Of a stretch of DNA of 17,569 nucleotides, positions 7,060 through 14,401 are shown piece after piece. The notes below the pieces were generated by a model. It was given only the letters and a program-made list of their open reading frames with translations. It was not told where the DNA came from and did no database searches. Positions within the stretch are counted from its first letter, which is position 1, and every line of letters begins with the position of its first letter. Source of the DNA: an uncultured Clostridia bacterium (GTDB lineage Bacteria; Bacillota; Clostridia; TANB77; CAG-508); contig CALXRJ010000089.1 of NCBI GenBank assembly GCA_944390615.1, positions 1-17,569 on the forward strand, written 5' to 3'. The translations under genes and the position numbers were made by a program.

Positions 7060-8736
7060 CAGAAAAAAGGATACGTAAGCTTTGTATTACATGCCCATCT
7101 TCCTTTTATTCATCATCCAGAAAGTGATGACTATTTAGAAGAATCTTGGCTATATGAAGCAATTTCAGAAACATATATACCACTATTAAAAATTTTTAAA
7201 AAACTAGTAGATGAAAAAGTAAATTTTAGAATTACAATGTCTATGACTCCGCCCTTACTTTCTATGCTAGATAACAAATTGCTACAACAAAAATATATCC
7301 ACTATTTAGAACAGCTAATTGAATTATCGGAAAAAGAAATCAAAAGAACTACTTTTAATGCCAAAATGAATCGTCTTTCTCACTATTATTATGAAAGATA
7401 TTCTGAAGATTTAAGATTATTTAGAGATGAATTTCATTGTGATCTAATCTCTCAATTTAAATATTTCCAAGATATTGGTGTATTAGAAATTATTACTTGT
7501 GGTGCAACACATGGCTATTTTCCTATTTTATATGTAAATGAAAAGACCGTTCGTGCTCAAATCGCTGTAGGAGTGCAAACTTATGAAAGATTTTTTGGAA
7601 AAAAGCCTCGTGGTATTTGGTTACCAGAATGTGGCTATGTTCCAGAAGCTGATAAGTATTTAAGAGAATTTGGTTTAGATTATGCCATTGTCGAATCACA
7701 TGGCGTTTTATATGCCAATCCCACTCCTCTTTATGGAACTCTTGCTCCTATTGTTTCCCCCCAAGGTTTTACGGTATTTGGCCGTGATATGGAATCTTCT
7801 AGACAAGTTTGGAGCTCCATTAATGGCTATCCTGGTGATTTCAATTATAGGGATTTTTATCGCGACATTGGTTATGAAGCAGATTATGAATATATCAAAC
7901 CTTATATTGCACATAATGGTGTTCGTGTCCATACAGGAATTAAATATCATCGAATCACCGGTAAAACAGATGCCAAAGATATTTATGATATTCAATGGGC
8001 AAAAGATTCTGCCGAACGTCAAGCTGGTCATTTTTTAGATTCAAGAACTGCCCAAATCGAAAATGCCTCTTCTTATATGGATAAACCTCCTATTGTCTTA
8101 TGCCCTTATGATGCAGAACTTTATGGACATTGGTGGTATGAAGGACCTTATTGGTTATACATATTATTTAAGAAAATTTATTATGATACATGTAATTTTG
8201 AACTAATCACGCCTTCTGAATATATAGATCGTTACCCAGAAATTCAAGTTTCTCAGCCTTGTCGATCCAGTTGGGGTGCTAATGGTTATAGTGAAGTATG
8301 GCTTAATCCTTCTAATGATTATGCCCATAGACATTTACATGCTGCAGGAGATCGAATGTGTGAATTGGCTTATCTATTTAAAGATATACCGGATAAACTT
8401 AAAAATTTAGAAGACCAAATAAAAAAATTAAAACTAGAAAAAAAACCGGTTACTAAAATAACCTCTACTTCTCAATATAAAACAGCCAAACTACAAGTTC
8501 GTGCTTTAAATCAAGCGGCACGTGAATTGCTTTTAGCACAAAGTAGTGACTGGTTATTTATTATTACTAATAATACAATGGTAGATTATGCACACAGAAG
8601 AATAAAAGATCATATTGGTAGATTTACCAAACTTTATGAACAATTAAAATCTAATACCATTGATGCAAAATTCTTAAAAGAAATTGAGGAAAAAGATCCT
8701 ATTTTTCCTGATATTGATTATAGAATTTATTTATGA
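7057..8736 (+). CDS. GH57 family 1,4-alpha-glucan branching-type enzyme (DUF1957 C-terminus)
   Basis: A 559-aa glycoside hydrolase family 57 protein with the C-terminal DUF1957 region typical of GH57 alpha-glucan branching enzymes, which move an oligoglucan to an alpha-1,6 position in glycogen-like polymers. It is cytoplasmic (no signal peptide). Conserved regions run in order: VLHAHLPFI near residue 10; CGATHGYFPIL at about 148-158; WLPECGY with the predicted nucleophile Glu191; and CPYDAELYGHWWYEG with the predicted acid/base Asp352. SSWGANGYSEVWLN follows at 404-417, with the aromatic residues linked to branching activity, and then LLLAQSSDWLF at about 491-501. Length fits the family (500-700 aa). 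It follows the DUF4912 gene, its usual partner. The start is ATG 7057 because TAA at 7051 closes the frame. Branching is the likely activity; 4-alpha-glucanotransferase or amylase activity cannot be excluded. Confidence 0.92.
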   Translation: MQKKGYVSFVLHAHLPFIHHPESDDYLEESWLYEAISETYIPLLKIFKKLVDEKVNFRITMSMTPPLLSMLDNKLLQQKYIHYLEQLIELSEKEIKRTTFNAKMNRLSHYYYERYSEDLRLFRDEFHCDLISQFKYFQDIGVLEIITCGATHGYFPILYVNEKTVRAQIAVGVQTYERFFGKKPRGIWLPECGYVPEADKYLREFGLDYAIVESHGVLYANPTPLYGTLAPIVSPQGFTVFGRDMESSRQVWSSINGYPGDFNYRDFYRDIGYEADYEYIKPYIAHNGVRVHTGIKYHRITGKTDAKDIYDIQWAKDSAERQAGHFLDSRTAQIENASSYMDKPPIVLCPYDAELYGHWWYEGPYWLYILFKKIYYDTCNFELITPSEYIDRYPEIQVSQPCRSSWGANGYSEVWLNPSNDYAHRHLHAAGDRMCELAYLFKDIPDKLKNLEDQIKKLKLEKKPVTKITSTSQYKTAKLQVRALNQAARELLLAQSSDWLFIITNNTMVDYAHRRIKDHIGRFTKLYEQLKSNTIDAKFLKEIEEKDPIFPDIDYRIYL

Positions 8737-8764
8737 TATTTTTTCCTCCATCCCTAAAAATATC
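8733..8764 (+). repeat. Short repeat, copy 1 (imperfect palindrome)
   Basis: A 32-nt sequence, ATGATATTTTTTCCTCC followed by ATCCCTAAAAATATC. It recurs at 9072-9104 in the same orientation with two substitutions and one extra T. Its ends GATATTTTT/AAAAATATC can pair. It overlaps the GH57 stop codon (8734-8736). Confidence 0.8.
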
Positions 8765-8774
8765 TTATCTCCAA

Positions 8775-8804
8775 TGAATACTTTCTGAATTTTTTGTATA
8801 TAAT
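8775..8804 (+). promoter_or_regulatory. Possible sporulation-type (sigma-G-like) promoter of the sspH gene
   Basis: TGAATA (8775-8780) matches the sigma-G -35 consensus known from Bacillus. An AT-rich -10 (GTATATAAT, 8796-8804) lies 16-18 nt further on. There is no sigma-A -35 at proper spacing from TATAAT. The -10 matches the sigma-G consensus only partly. Confidence 0.4.
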
Positions 8805-8837
8805 TTTTATAACAAAAGATTTAGGAGGTATTTTTTT

Positions 8838-9014
8838 ATGGACAAAAATCGTATTCATTCTATTTTGTCTAATGATGAAAAAATTGATGTTTTTTATCAA
8901 GACAGGTCTGTTTGGATTCAAGGTGTTTCTAATAATATGGCAAAAGTTGGGTTTGTGGATACTTTTGAAGAAAAAGATGTTTTGATTAAAGATTTATATG
9001 AGAAAAGTAATTAA
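8838..9014 (+). CDS. sspH: Small acid-soluble spore protein, H type
   Basis: A 58-aa protein beginning MDKNRIHSILSNDEKIDVFY, with SVWIQGV near residues 24-30 and ending KDLYEKSN. It matches the layout of H-type SASP: an M-x-x-x-R-x-x-x-I-L start, then the IDVFYQDRSVWIQGV block corresponding to the family's (I)EVxYxGxPVWI(E), then a variable charged tail of about 30 residues. Such proteins are made in the forespore and packed in the spore core. ATG 8838 has AGGAGG at 8823-8828. The gene is monocistronic with a strong terminator at 9036-9068. It shows that the organism belongs to a spore-forming lineage. The family call rests on motif resemblance. Confidence 0.8.
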   Translation: MDKNRIHSILSNDEKIDVFYQDRSVWIQGVSNNMAKVGFVDTFEEKDVLIKDLYEKSN

Positions 9015-9035
9015 CTAACATAAGTCTAAAATCGC

Positions 9036-9068
9036 AAAAAAACCTCACATTGCAGTGTGAGGTTTTTC
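9036..9068. terminator. Bidirectional intrinsic terminator
   Basis: A 12-bp stem AAAAACCTCACA (9038-9049) pairs with TGTGAGGTTTTT (9056-9067) with a 6-nt loop. A/T-runs on both sides let it stop the sspH transcript on the plus strand and the glyQS transcript on the minus strand. Confidence 0.9.
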
Positions 9069-9071
9069 GAA

Positions 9072-9104
9072 ATGATATTTTTTTCCTCCGTCCCCAAAAA
9101 TATC
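9072..9104 (+). repeat. Short repeat, copy 2 (imperfect palindrome)
   Basis: Second copy of the 8733-8764 sequence, same orientation. It overlaps the glyQS stop codon (9103-9105, minus strand). The two copies bracket the sspH gene and its terminator. Confidence 0.8.
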
Positions 9105-10485
9105 AAAATTCAAGTTTTTCTTTTACCCAATTTTCTACTTCTTCCATCGGAATACGAACTTGCTCCATGGTGTCTCTATCTCTTATGGTTACTTGATTAT
9201 CTTCTAAAGTATCAAAATCTATTGTGATACAGTAAGGGGTTCCAATTTCATCTTGTCTTCTATAACGTTTTCCAATAGAACCTGTTTCATCAAAATCACA
9301 CATAAAGGATTTGGATAATTTGTCATGTAGTTCCATTGCTTTTGGTGATAATTTTTTAGATAGTGGAAGTACGGCTACTTTGTATGGTGCTAAAACAGGA
9401 TGCATATGTAGTACTGTTCTTGTATCTCCTTCTGCAATTTCTTGTTCTTCATAACTATTACATAAAAACATCAGTACTAGTCGATCTACACCTACAGATG
9501 GTTCTATGACAAATGGTACGTATTTTTCTCCTGTTTCTGGGTCTTGGTAGGTTAGGTCTTGTTTGGTTGCTTCCATATGTCTGGATAAATCATAATTGGT
9601 TCTATCTGCTATGCCCCATACTTCTCCCCAGCCAAATGGGAATCTGTATTCTATGTCTGCTGTTGCTTTGCTATAGAAAGATAACTCTTCTTTAGTGTGG
9701 TTTCTAAATCTGATGTCTTCTTCTTTTGCTCCTAAAGAAAGTAAGAAGTTTTTACAATTTTCTTTCCAATATTCATGCCACTCTAAGTCTGTGTCTGGCT
9801 TGCAGAAAAATTCAATCTCCATTTGTTCAAATTCTCTGGTTCTAAAAATAAAGTTTCCTGGGGTTATTTCATTTCTAAATGCTTTTCCTTGTTGGCATAT
9901 GCCCATTGGTAGTTTTCTTCTGGTGGTTCTTAAAACATTTTTGAAGTTGACAAATATTCCTTGTGCTGTTTCTGGACGTAAGTAAATCTCTGATTTTGCA
10001 TCTTCTGTTACCCCTTGGAAGGTTTTAAACATTAAATTGAATTTTCGAATACTGGTATAATTTAATTTTCCACAATTAGGACATACGATATTGTTGTCAT
10101 TGATATACTTTACAGTTTCTTCGTCTGTCCAGCCATCTGCAATGACATCTTTTCCGTTTTTGGCTGCCCATTCTTCGATTAATTTATCTGCTCTATGTCT
10201 TGTTTTACATTCTTTGCAATCAATTAAAGGGTCTGTAAAACCTGCTACATGCCCAGTCGTTACCCATACTTGTGGATTCATTAAGATGGCAGTATCTAAA
10301 CCTACATTGTATTTGTTTTCTTGTACCATTTTTTTCATCCAGATTTTTTTGATATTATTTTTTAATTCTACTCCTAATGGTCCATAATCCCAAGTGTTGG
10401 AAAGTCCTCCATATATTTCTGACCCTGGGTATATATATCCTCTAGCCTTACATAAGTTCACTATTTTTTCCATTGAATCTAGCAT
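9103..10485 (-). CDS. glyQS: Glycyl-tRNA synthetase, alpha2 type
   Basis: A 460-aa class II aminoacyl-tRNA synthetase of the single-chain homodimeric type found in Bacilli, Clostridia, archaea and eukaryotes. It charges tRNA-Gly in the cytoplasm. Signatures in order: LCKARGYIYPGSEIYGG near the N-terminus; WDYGPLGVELKNNI; LRPETAQGIFVNFKN; motif 2 FRNEITPGNFIFRTREFEQME; and motif 3 EPSVGVDRLVL (about 328-338). The C-terminal anticodon-binding domain includes VAVLPLSKK. Length matches the family (about 460). ATG 10485 has GGGGAG about 7 nt upstream; a second in-frame ATG (MEKI) is four codons in. It has its own promoter (10565-10593), so it is at least partly independent of the wall-synthesis operon upstream. 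I see no T-box in the leader. Confidence 0.96.
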   Translation of the reverse strand: MLDSMEKIVNLCKARGYIYPGSEIYGGLSNTWDYGPLGVELKNNIKKIWMKKMVQENKYNVGLDTAILMNPQVWVTTGHVAGFTDPLIDCKECKTRHRADKLIEEWAAKNGKDVIADGWTDEETVKYINDNNIVCPNCGKLNYTSIRKFNLMFKTFQGVTEDAKSEIYLRPETAQGIFVNFKNVLRTTRRKLPMGICQQGKAFRNEITPGNFIFRTREFEQMEIEFFCKPDTDLEWHEYWKENCKNFLLSLGAKEEDIRFRNHTKEELSFYSKATADIEYRFPFGWGEVWGIADRTNYDLSRHMEATKQDLTYQDPETGEKYVPFVIEPSVGVDRLVLMFLCNSYEEQEIAEGDTRTVLHMHPVLAPYKVAVLPLSKKLSPKAMELHDKLSKSFMCDFDETGSIGKRYRRQDEIGTPYCITIDFDTLEDNQVTIRDRDTMEQVRIPMEEVENWVKEKLEF

Positions 10486-10529
10486 TTTACTTCTCCCCTT
10501 TGTTACCTATTTTTGCAAAATTTTATGAT

Positions 10530-10561
10530 GGAACCCAAAGGATTTAGGTCCCAATGGTTCC
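10530..10561. repeat. Palindromic hairpin in the glyQS leader
   Basis: GGAACC (10530-10535) pairs with GGTTCC (10556-10561), with a weaker inner GGA/TCC pairing. In the predicted glyQS transcript it lies at about the 5' end. Its sequence (GGAACC, about 3 nt, GGGACC on the minus strand) resembles the much stronger hairpin at 13125-13193. No U-tract follows, so it is not an intrinsic terminator. Confidence 0.55.
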
Positions 10562-10564
10562 TTA

Positions 10565-10593
10565 GTTATATCATATTTTTATTTTATTATCAA
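10565..10593 (-). promoter_or_regulatory. Sigma-A promoter of glyQS
   Basis: On the minus strand, -35 TTGATA (10588-10593), 17-nt spacer and -10 TATAAC (10565-10570), with a TGn extended -10. It gives a leader of about 73 nt. Confidence 0.8.
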
Positions 10594-10647
10594 GTACTAT
10601 CTTTAAAAAATTTCTACTCTTTCTTCTATTCCCATTTACAGCTTGTC

Positions 10648-11979
10648 TCACTTTTTGGTCGGTACTTTTATAACTACTTCTGTTCCTTTCCCTACTTCAC
10701 TTTTGATATCAATACTTCCGCCATTTTTGTCTAATATTTCTTTTGCAATAGAAAGCCCTAATCCTGTTCCTCCATTTTCTCTGCTTCTAGCTTTATCTAC
10801 TCGATAGAAACGTTCAAATATTCGATTTAAATCTTCCTCCGGAATGCCAATTCCATTATCTATGATTTTGATATAAGCATCATTGTAAACAAATCCTACA
10901 TAAATTTTTATTAAACCTCCCTCTGGTGTATATTTAATACTATTGGTTAAAATATTGAGCACTACTCTTTCCATATCATCTTTGTCAGCATAAACAGGTG
11001 GTACATCTGCTGTTACAAAGTTTTCAACCTGATGATTTTTCTTTTTTATTTCAATTGCTAATTTGTTTTGACATGCCTTTACCATTTTGCCTAAATCAAA
11101 ATCTTCTTTTTTTACTTTTTTCTTATTATTATCAATTCTGGATAGTTCTAATAAGTCTGTTACTAGCCTTGCCATACGCCTTGCTTCTGTTGCAATGACA
11201 CCTAAAAATTCCTTTTGGGTTTGTTCGTCATATTCTCCTTCTAAAAGCGTATCTGCATATCCCATAATAGAAGTTATAGGTGTTTTTAATTCATGCGATA
11301 CATCTGCTACAAATTCTTTTCTCATGTTATCTAGTTTTTCATGTTCAATGGAATCTGGGATAAATGCTATTACACCTGCTGGAATATCTTGCTTATTTCG
11401 AAATGGCGAAAATAAAACACTTAGTGTTACTTCTCCTACATTGACTCTTTGTGTAGTTGAGGTCCAATTATCTAAGTAAATAATTTTTTCCATATTGATA
11501 TTTTTGTCAAATTTATGGAATACATCTTCAAAACTGTTATCTTCTGGCGATATTTTTAATAGCCTTTTGGCTGCTGGATTAATTAAAGCAATTTTTCCCT
11601 CTCTATCAAATACTACAATTCCTTCTGTTGTGTGAGAAATTATTTTTCCCATTTCAATTTGTTCTGTTGATTTTTCTTCATCTTTGCTTTTTAAGTATTT
11701 GTTTAAGGGATATACAATGACCCTAGACATATAGATACATAAAGCTATTGCGATTCCTACAAAAAGTAAACTACAAACAATTAATATCATATCTACACTT
11801 CTTGATAAATCTACTAATTGTCCATCAATTTGCTCTAAACTGATTGTCTCTCCTGTATTAATTCCGGTATGAATATCTGCTATATGGAATTGTAAAACAA
11901 TTCCTAATCCCACTAAAATAATGATTTCTGTAATAAATATAATGAGAACAATTTTTAATGGCATGTTTTTCTTAAACAA
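10648..11979 (-). CDS. Membrane sensor histidine kinase (PhoR/WalK-like), without adjacent response regulator
   Basis: A 443-aa two-component sensor kinase. Membrane segment 1 is about residues 8-30, a short extracytoplasmic loop follows (31-61), and segment 2 is about 62-84. A PAS-like domain covers about 105-210 (HTTEGIVVFDREGKIALINPAAKRLL). The HisKA domain has FVADVSHELKTPITSIMGY with phospho-acceptor His229. The ATPase domain has the N box NILTNSIKYTPEGG (about 342-355), G1 DNGIGIPEEDL and G2 GGTGLGLSIAKEIL. The start is TTG 11979, with GAGGG 7 nt upstream; the frame's next ATG is Met6. It lies 13 nt after the murG stop, so it is cotranscribed with the wall genes. No response regulator is in the window. 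A role in sensing envelope or peptidoglycan state is inference from the operon. Confidence 0.93.
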   Translation of the reverse strand: MFKKNMPLKIVLIIFITEIIILVGLGIVLQFHIADIHTGINTGETISLEQIDGQLVDLSRSVDMILIVCSLLFVGIAIALCIYMSRVIVYPLNKYLKSKDEEKSTEQIEMGKIISHTTEGIVVFDREGKIALINPAAKRLLKISPEDNSFEDVFHKFDKNINMEKIIYLDNWTSTTQRVNVGEVTLSVLFSPFRNKQDIPAGVIAFIPDSIEHEKLDNMRKEFVADVSHELKTPITSIMGYADTLLEGEYDEQTQKEFLGVIATEARRMARLVTDLLELSRIDNNKKKVKKEDFDLGKMVKACQNKLAIEIKKKNHQVENFVTADVPPVYADKDDMERVVLNILTNSIKYTPEGGLIKIYVGFVYNDAYIKIIDNGIGIPEEDLNRIFERFYRVDKARSRENGGTGLGLSIAKEILDKNGGSIDIKSEVGKGTEVVIKVPTKK

Positions 11980-11992
11980 TTTAATCCCTCTT

Positions 11993-13108
11993 TCAGTTTA
12001 CTAATTTTTTAATTTCTCTAAAAATTTTATTTTCTACATCATTATTGGCAAGTGTGTAGGCATTTTTTCCCATTTGTATACATTTTTCTTTATTTAAAAT
12101 GATTTCTTCTATTTTTTGATTTAATAAGGTTCCTGTTAATTCATGATTAGAAATAATGGTTGCTGCTCCGATTTTTTCTAAAACTTTTGCATTATACATT
12201 TGATGGTCATTGCTTACATTAGGAAGTGGAATTAATATAGATGGTTTACCAACATTGGCTATTTCTGTAATGGTCATAGCTCCACTTCTGGCAACAATTA
12301 CATCTGCTATATTCTCGATTTTTTCCATGTCATAAATATAAGGAAGTATTTTTGCATTTGGTATGTTGTTGATATCCATATTTTTTTCCGCTAATTGCTC
12401 TTTTATTTTATCAAACTGTTTTTGCCCAGTTGCCCAAATGATTTGGTAATTTTTGTTTTTCTTTTGCTCTAAAATGTCAATGAAAGCTTCATTGATTTTT
12501 TGAGCACCTTGACTTCCTCCAAATATTAATATAATTGGTTTGGTTTCATTTAAGTTCATGGATTTTATTATTTCTAATTTTTCATTAATGCCTAAATCCA
12601 ACTTTTTTACTTTTACCGGCGTTCCAGTAAATACTACATTTTTACAATTGGTTATTCTGGATTTAGCCTCTTGGAAAGATACTAAAATTGTGTCTGCTTT
12701 TTTGGCTAGCATTTTTACAGCTTTTCCAGGGAAAGCATTGCTCTCATGTAATAGTACAGGAATTTTATTGGCTTTGGCTGCCATAACAGTTGCACCACAT
12801 ATATAGCCTCCTGTTCCTATTACAAGGTCTGGCTTAAATTCTTTTACAATTTTTTTGGCTTCTCCAATTCCTTTTATGGTTTTATACATTTTTTTTAAGT
12901 TTTCCAAGGATAATTCTTTACTTAATCCATAGGCATCTATTGTTTTTAATTCATATCCTGCACGTGGTACTAAGTCATTTTCTAATCCACGTGTTGTTCC
13001 AATAAAAATGATTTGAGAATCTTTTTCTTCTTGTTTTATTTTATTGGCTATTGCAATCCCTGGATTAATGTGTCCAGCGGTTCCTGCTGCTGCAATCATT
13101 ACTTTCAT
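11993..13108 (-). CDS. murG: MurG, lipid II synthase (UDP-GlcNAc transferase)
   Basis: 371-aa GT28 glycosyltransferase. It adds GlcNAc from UDP-GlcNAc to lipid I at the inner membrane face, giving lipid II. N-terminal glycine-rich motif AAAGTAGHINPGIAIA is at residues 5-20. LVIGTGGYICG and HESNAFPGKA follow. The C-terminal domain has FGGSQGAQKINEAF and the donor-binding block SGAMTITEIANVGKPSILIP followed by HQMYNA. I chose ATG 13108 (MKVMIAAAGTAGH) because AGGAAGG is about 9 nt upstream; a start 9 codons earlier would lie inside the hairpin 13125-13193. It sits downstream of ftsW and 13 nt upstream of the histidine kinase. Confidence 0.96.
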   Translation of the reverse strand: MKVMIAAAGTAGHINPGIAIANKIKQEEKDSQIIFIGTTRGLENDLVPRAGYELKTIDAYGLSKELSLENLKKMYKTIKGIGEAKKIVKEFKPDLVIGTGGYICGATVMAAKANKIPVLLHESNAFPGKAVKMLAKKADTILVSFQEAKSRITNCKNVVFTGTPVKVKKLDLGINEKLEIIKSMNLNETKPIILIFGGSQGAQKINEAFIDILEQKKNKNYQIIWATGQKQFDKIKEQLAEKNMDINNIPNAKILPYIYDMEKIENIADVIVARSGAMTITEIANVGKPSILIPLPNVSNDHQMYNAKVLEKIGAATIISNHELTGTLLNQKIEEIILNKEKCIQMGKNAYTLANNDVENKIFREIKKLVN

Positions 13109-13124
13109 GAAAATCTTCCTTCCT

Positions 13125-13193
13125 GAGAGAACCAAAGGGACCGGGTCTTTTTAGTCCCAAGGACCAAAAAGACCCGGTCCCTTTGGTTCCCTC
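13125..13193. repeat. Strong 28-bp hairpin between ftsW and murG
   Basis: Arms 13125-13152 and 13166-13193 pair with a single mismatch (the inner 24 bp are perfect). GTCC/GGAC can also pair inside the loop. It starts at the ftsW stop codon and ends about 8 nt before the murG ribosome binding site. No T-run follows on either strand, so it is not a standard terminator. It may be an RNase III processing or stability element, or a mobile palindromic repeat. The core GAACCAAAGGGACCGGGTC shares its outer part with the hairpin at 10530-10561. Confidence 0.9.
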
Positions 13194-14330
13194 TAAGTTT
13201 TTCTACAGGCTCTTGAAATATTGAGCAATACCCCCATTTGGCATAACATAATAAATAAAGCTGTTCCTCCATAGCTGAAAAATGGTAATGGCATTCCAGT
13301 TGCTGGCATGGATGATGTTACAACTGCAATATTGATGATAACTTGTATGCCAACTAATGCCGTAATTCCTGTTGCAAGTAAGCTTCCAAACATATCTGGT
13401 GCTTTCATGGCTATTAAAATGCCTCGCCAAATAAAAATAGCAAATAAAACAATAACAAAAGCACAACCAATAAATCCTAATTCTTCTGCTAATACAGAAA
13501 ATATAAAGTCATTTTGCGGTTCTGGTAAATACAAGTATTTTTGTTTGCTTTGACCAAGTCCTGCTCCAAATAATCCTCCGTGAACCTATGGCATATAAAC
13601 TTTGTATGACTTGCCAACCTTCTCCTTTTGCATCACTCCAAGGATCTAAAAATGTCGTTACCCTAGAAAGTCGATAAGGTGCTGCTATAATGACTGCAAT
13701 AACAGTTGGTATTCCTACTGCCAATCCTGGTACAATCATTTGCCACATTTTGCAGCCTGCAATGATCATCATAATGCCTACAATTCCTATCATTACGATA
13801 GAGGCACTCATATGAGGTTCTAACATGATTAATACAATAATCGGTACTAACCATAAAAGATGTTTTACCCATCCTTTGATAAAATATTTTAATTCTTCTC
13901 TATCTCTTGTTAAAATACCTGCATAAAATAAAATCATACAAAATTTTACAAGCTCTGATGGTTGAAAGGAAAAACTTTCTGTAATGTAAATCCACCTAGT
14001 TGCACCATTTACTTCCCTTCCCACAAGAATTACAGCTAACAAGAGTATAATAGATACAATATAAGCTATTTTGTAAAATTTTTTATAAAATCTATAATCA
14101 ATTTTCGATATAATTGCCATGGCACAAAGACCTAAAGCTGCAAAAATTGCCTGTCTTGCAAAATATCGATAACTACTTGTTCCGCCACTTTCTGAAAGTG
14201 ATGTTGGAGAGCTTGCCGAAAGTACCATAATTAAACCTAAAGTTAATAATAACAGTACTGTTATAAGTAGTGTATAATCAATTGGATTGTCTAAAAAACT
14301 TGAAAATTTTTTACTTTTTTTCTTCGCCAC
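13193..14330 (-). CDS. ftsW: FtsW/SpoVE-type SEDS glycan polymerase, needs +1 frameshift at CGG (13578-13580)
   Basis: SEDS-family peptidoglycan glycosyltransferase that polymerises lipid II with a partner class B PBP. GTG 14330 starts MAKKKSKKF, with AGGAG 11 nt upstream. The zero frame encodes 250 good residues: NGATRWI, SFQPSELVKF (121-130), LEPHMSAS, and the extracytoplasmic catalytic-Asp loop TTFLDPWSDAKGEGWQVIQS (225-244). It reaches SLYAIGS and then meets CGG; the zero frame becomes nonsense and stops at 13509. Skipping one C at 13580 reads GGA GGA and continues GGLFGAGLGQSKQKYLYLPE, then PQNDFIFSVLAEELGFIG and PLPFFSYGG to the stop at 13193. The joined protein is 378 aa, normal for FtsW. 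About ten membrane segments are visible. murD is not next to it. Sequencing error, pseudogene or programmed recoding are the alternatives; I favour recoding because mraY shows the same pattern. Confidence 0.9.
13577..13580 (-). other. Predicted +1 recoding site in ftsW (CGGA)
   Basis: Zero-frame codons GGT TCA CGG AGG; +1 reading gives GGT TCA (C) GGA GGA TTA TTT. The CGG is codon 251. The restored residues Gly-Gly-Leu-Phe-Gly match the conserved AIGSGGxxGxGLGxS block of SEDS proteins. Confidence 0.7.
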
Positions 14331-14401
14331 TTAAAATATCTCTCCTTTCTTTTTTCGCTGGAACTATTCTTTTTGGCTGGGCAACCGTTCTTAAGGAAAA
14401 G

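Noticed and set aside
10486..10647. T-box riboswitch upstream of glyQS
   Set aside because: Clostridial glyQS often has one, but the predicted leader is only about 73 nt and lacks the T-box consensus and an antiterminator/terminator pair.
13125..13193. Intrinsic terminator between ftsW and murG
   Set aside because: The stem is strong but no T-run follows on either strand, and it lies inside an operon next to the murG ribosome binding site.
14331..14401. Third copy of the GGAACC palindrome between mraY and ftsW
   Set aside because: Only GAAC/GTTC with a long loop can pair; too weak to separate from chance.
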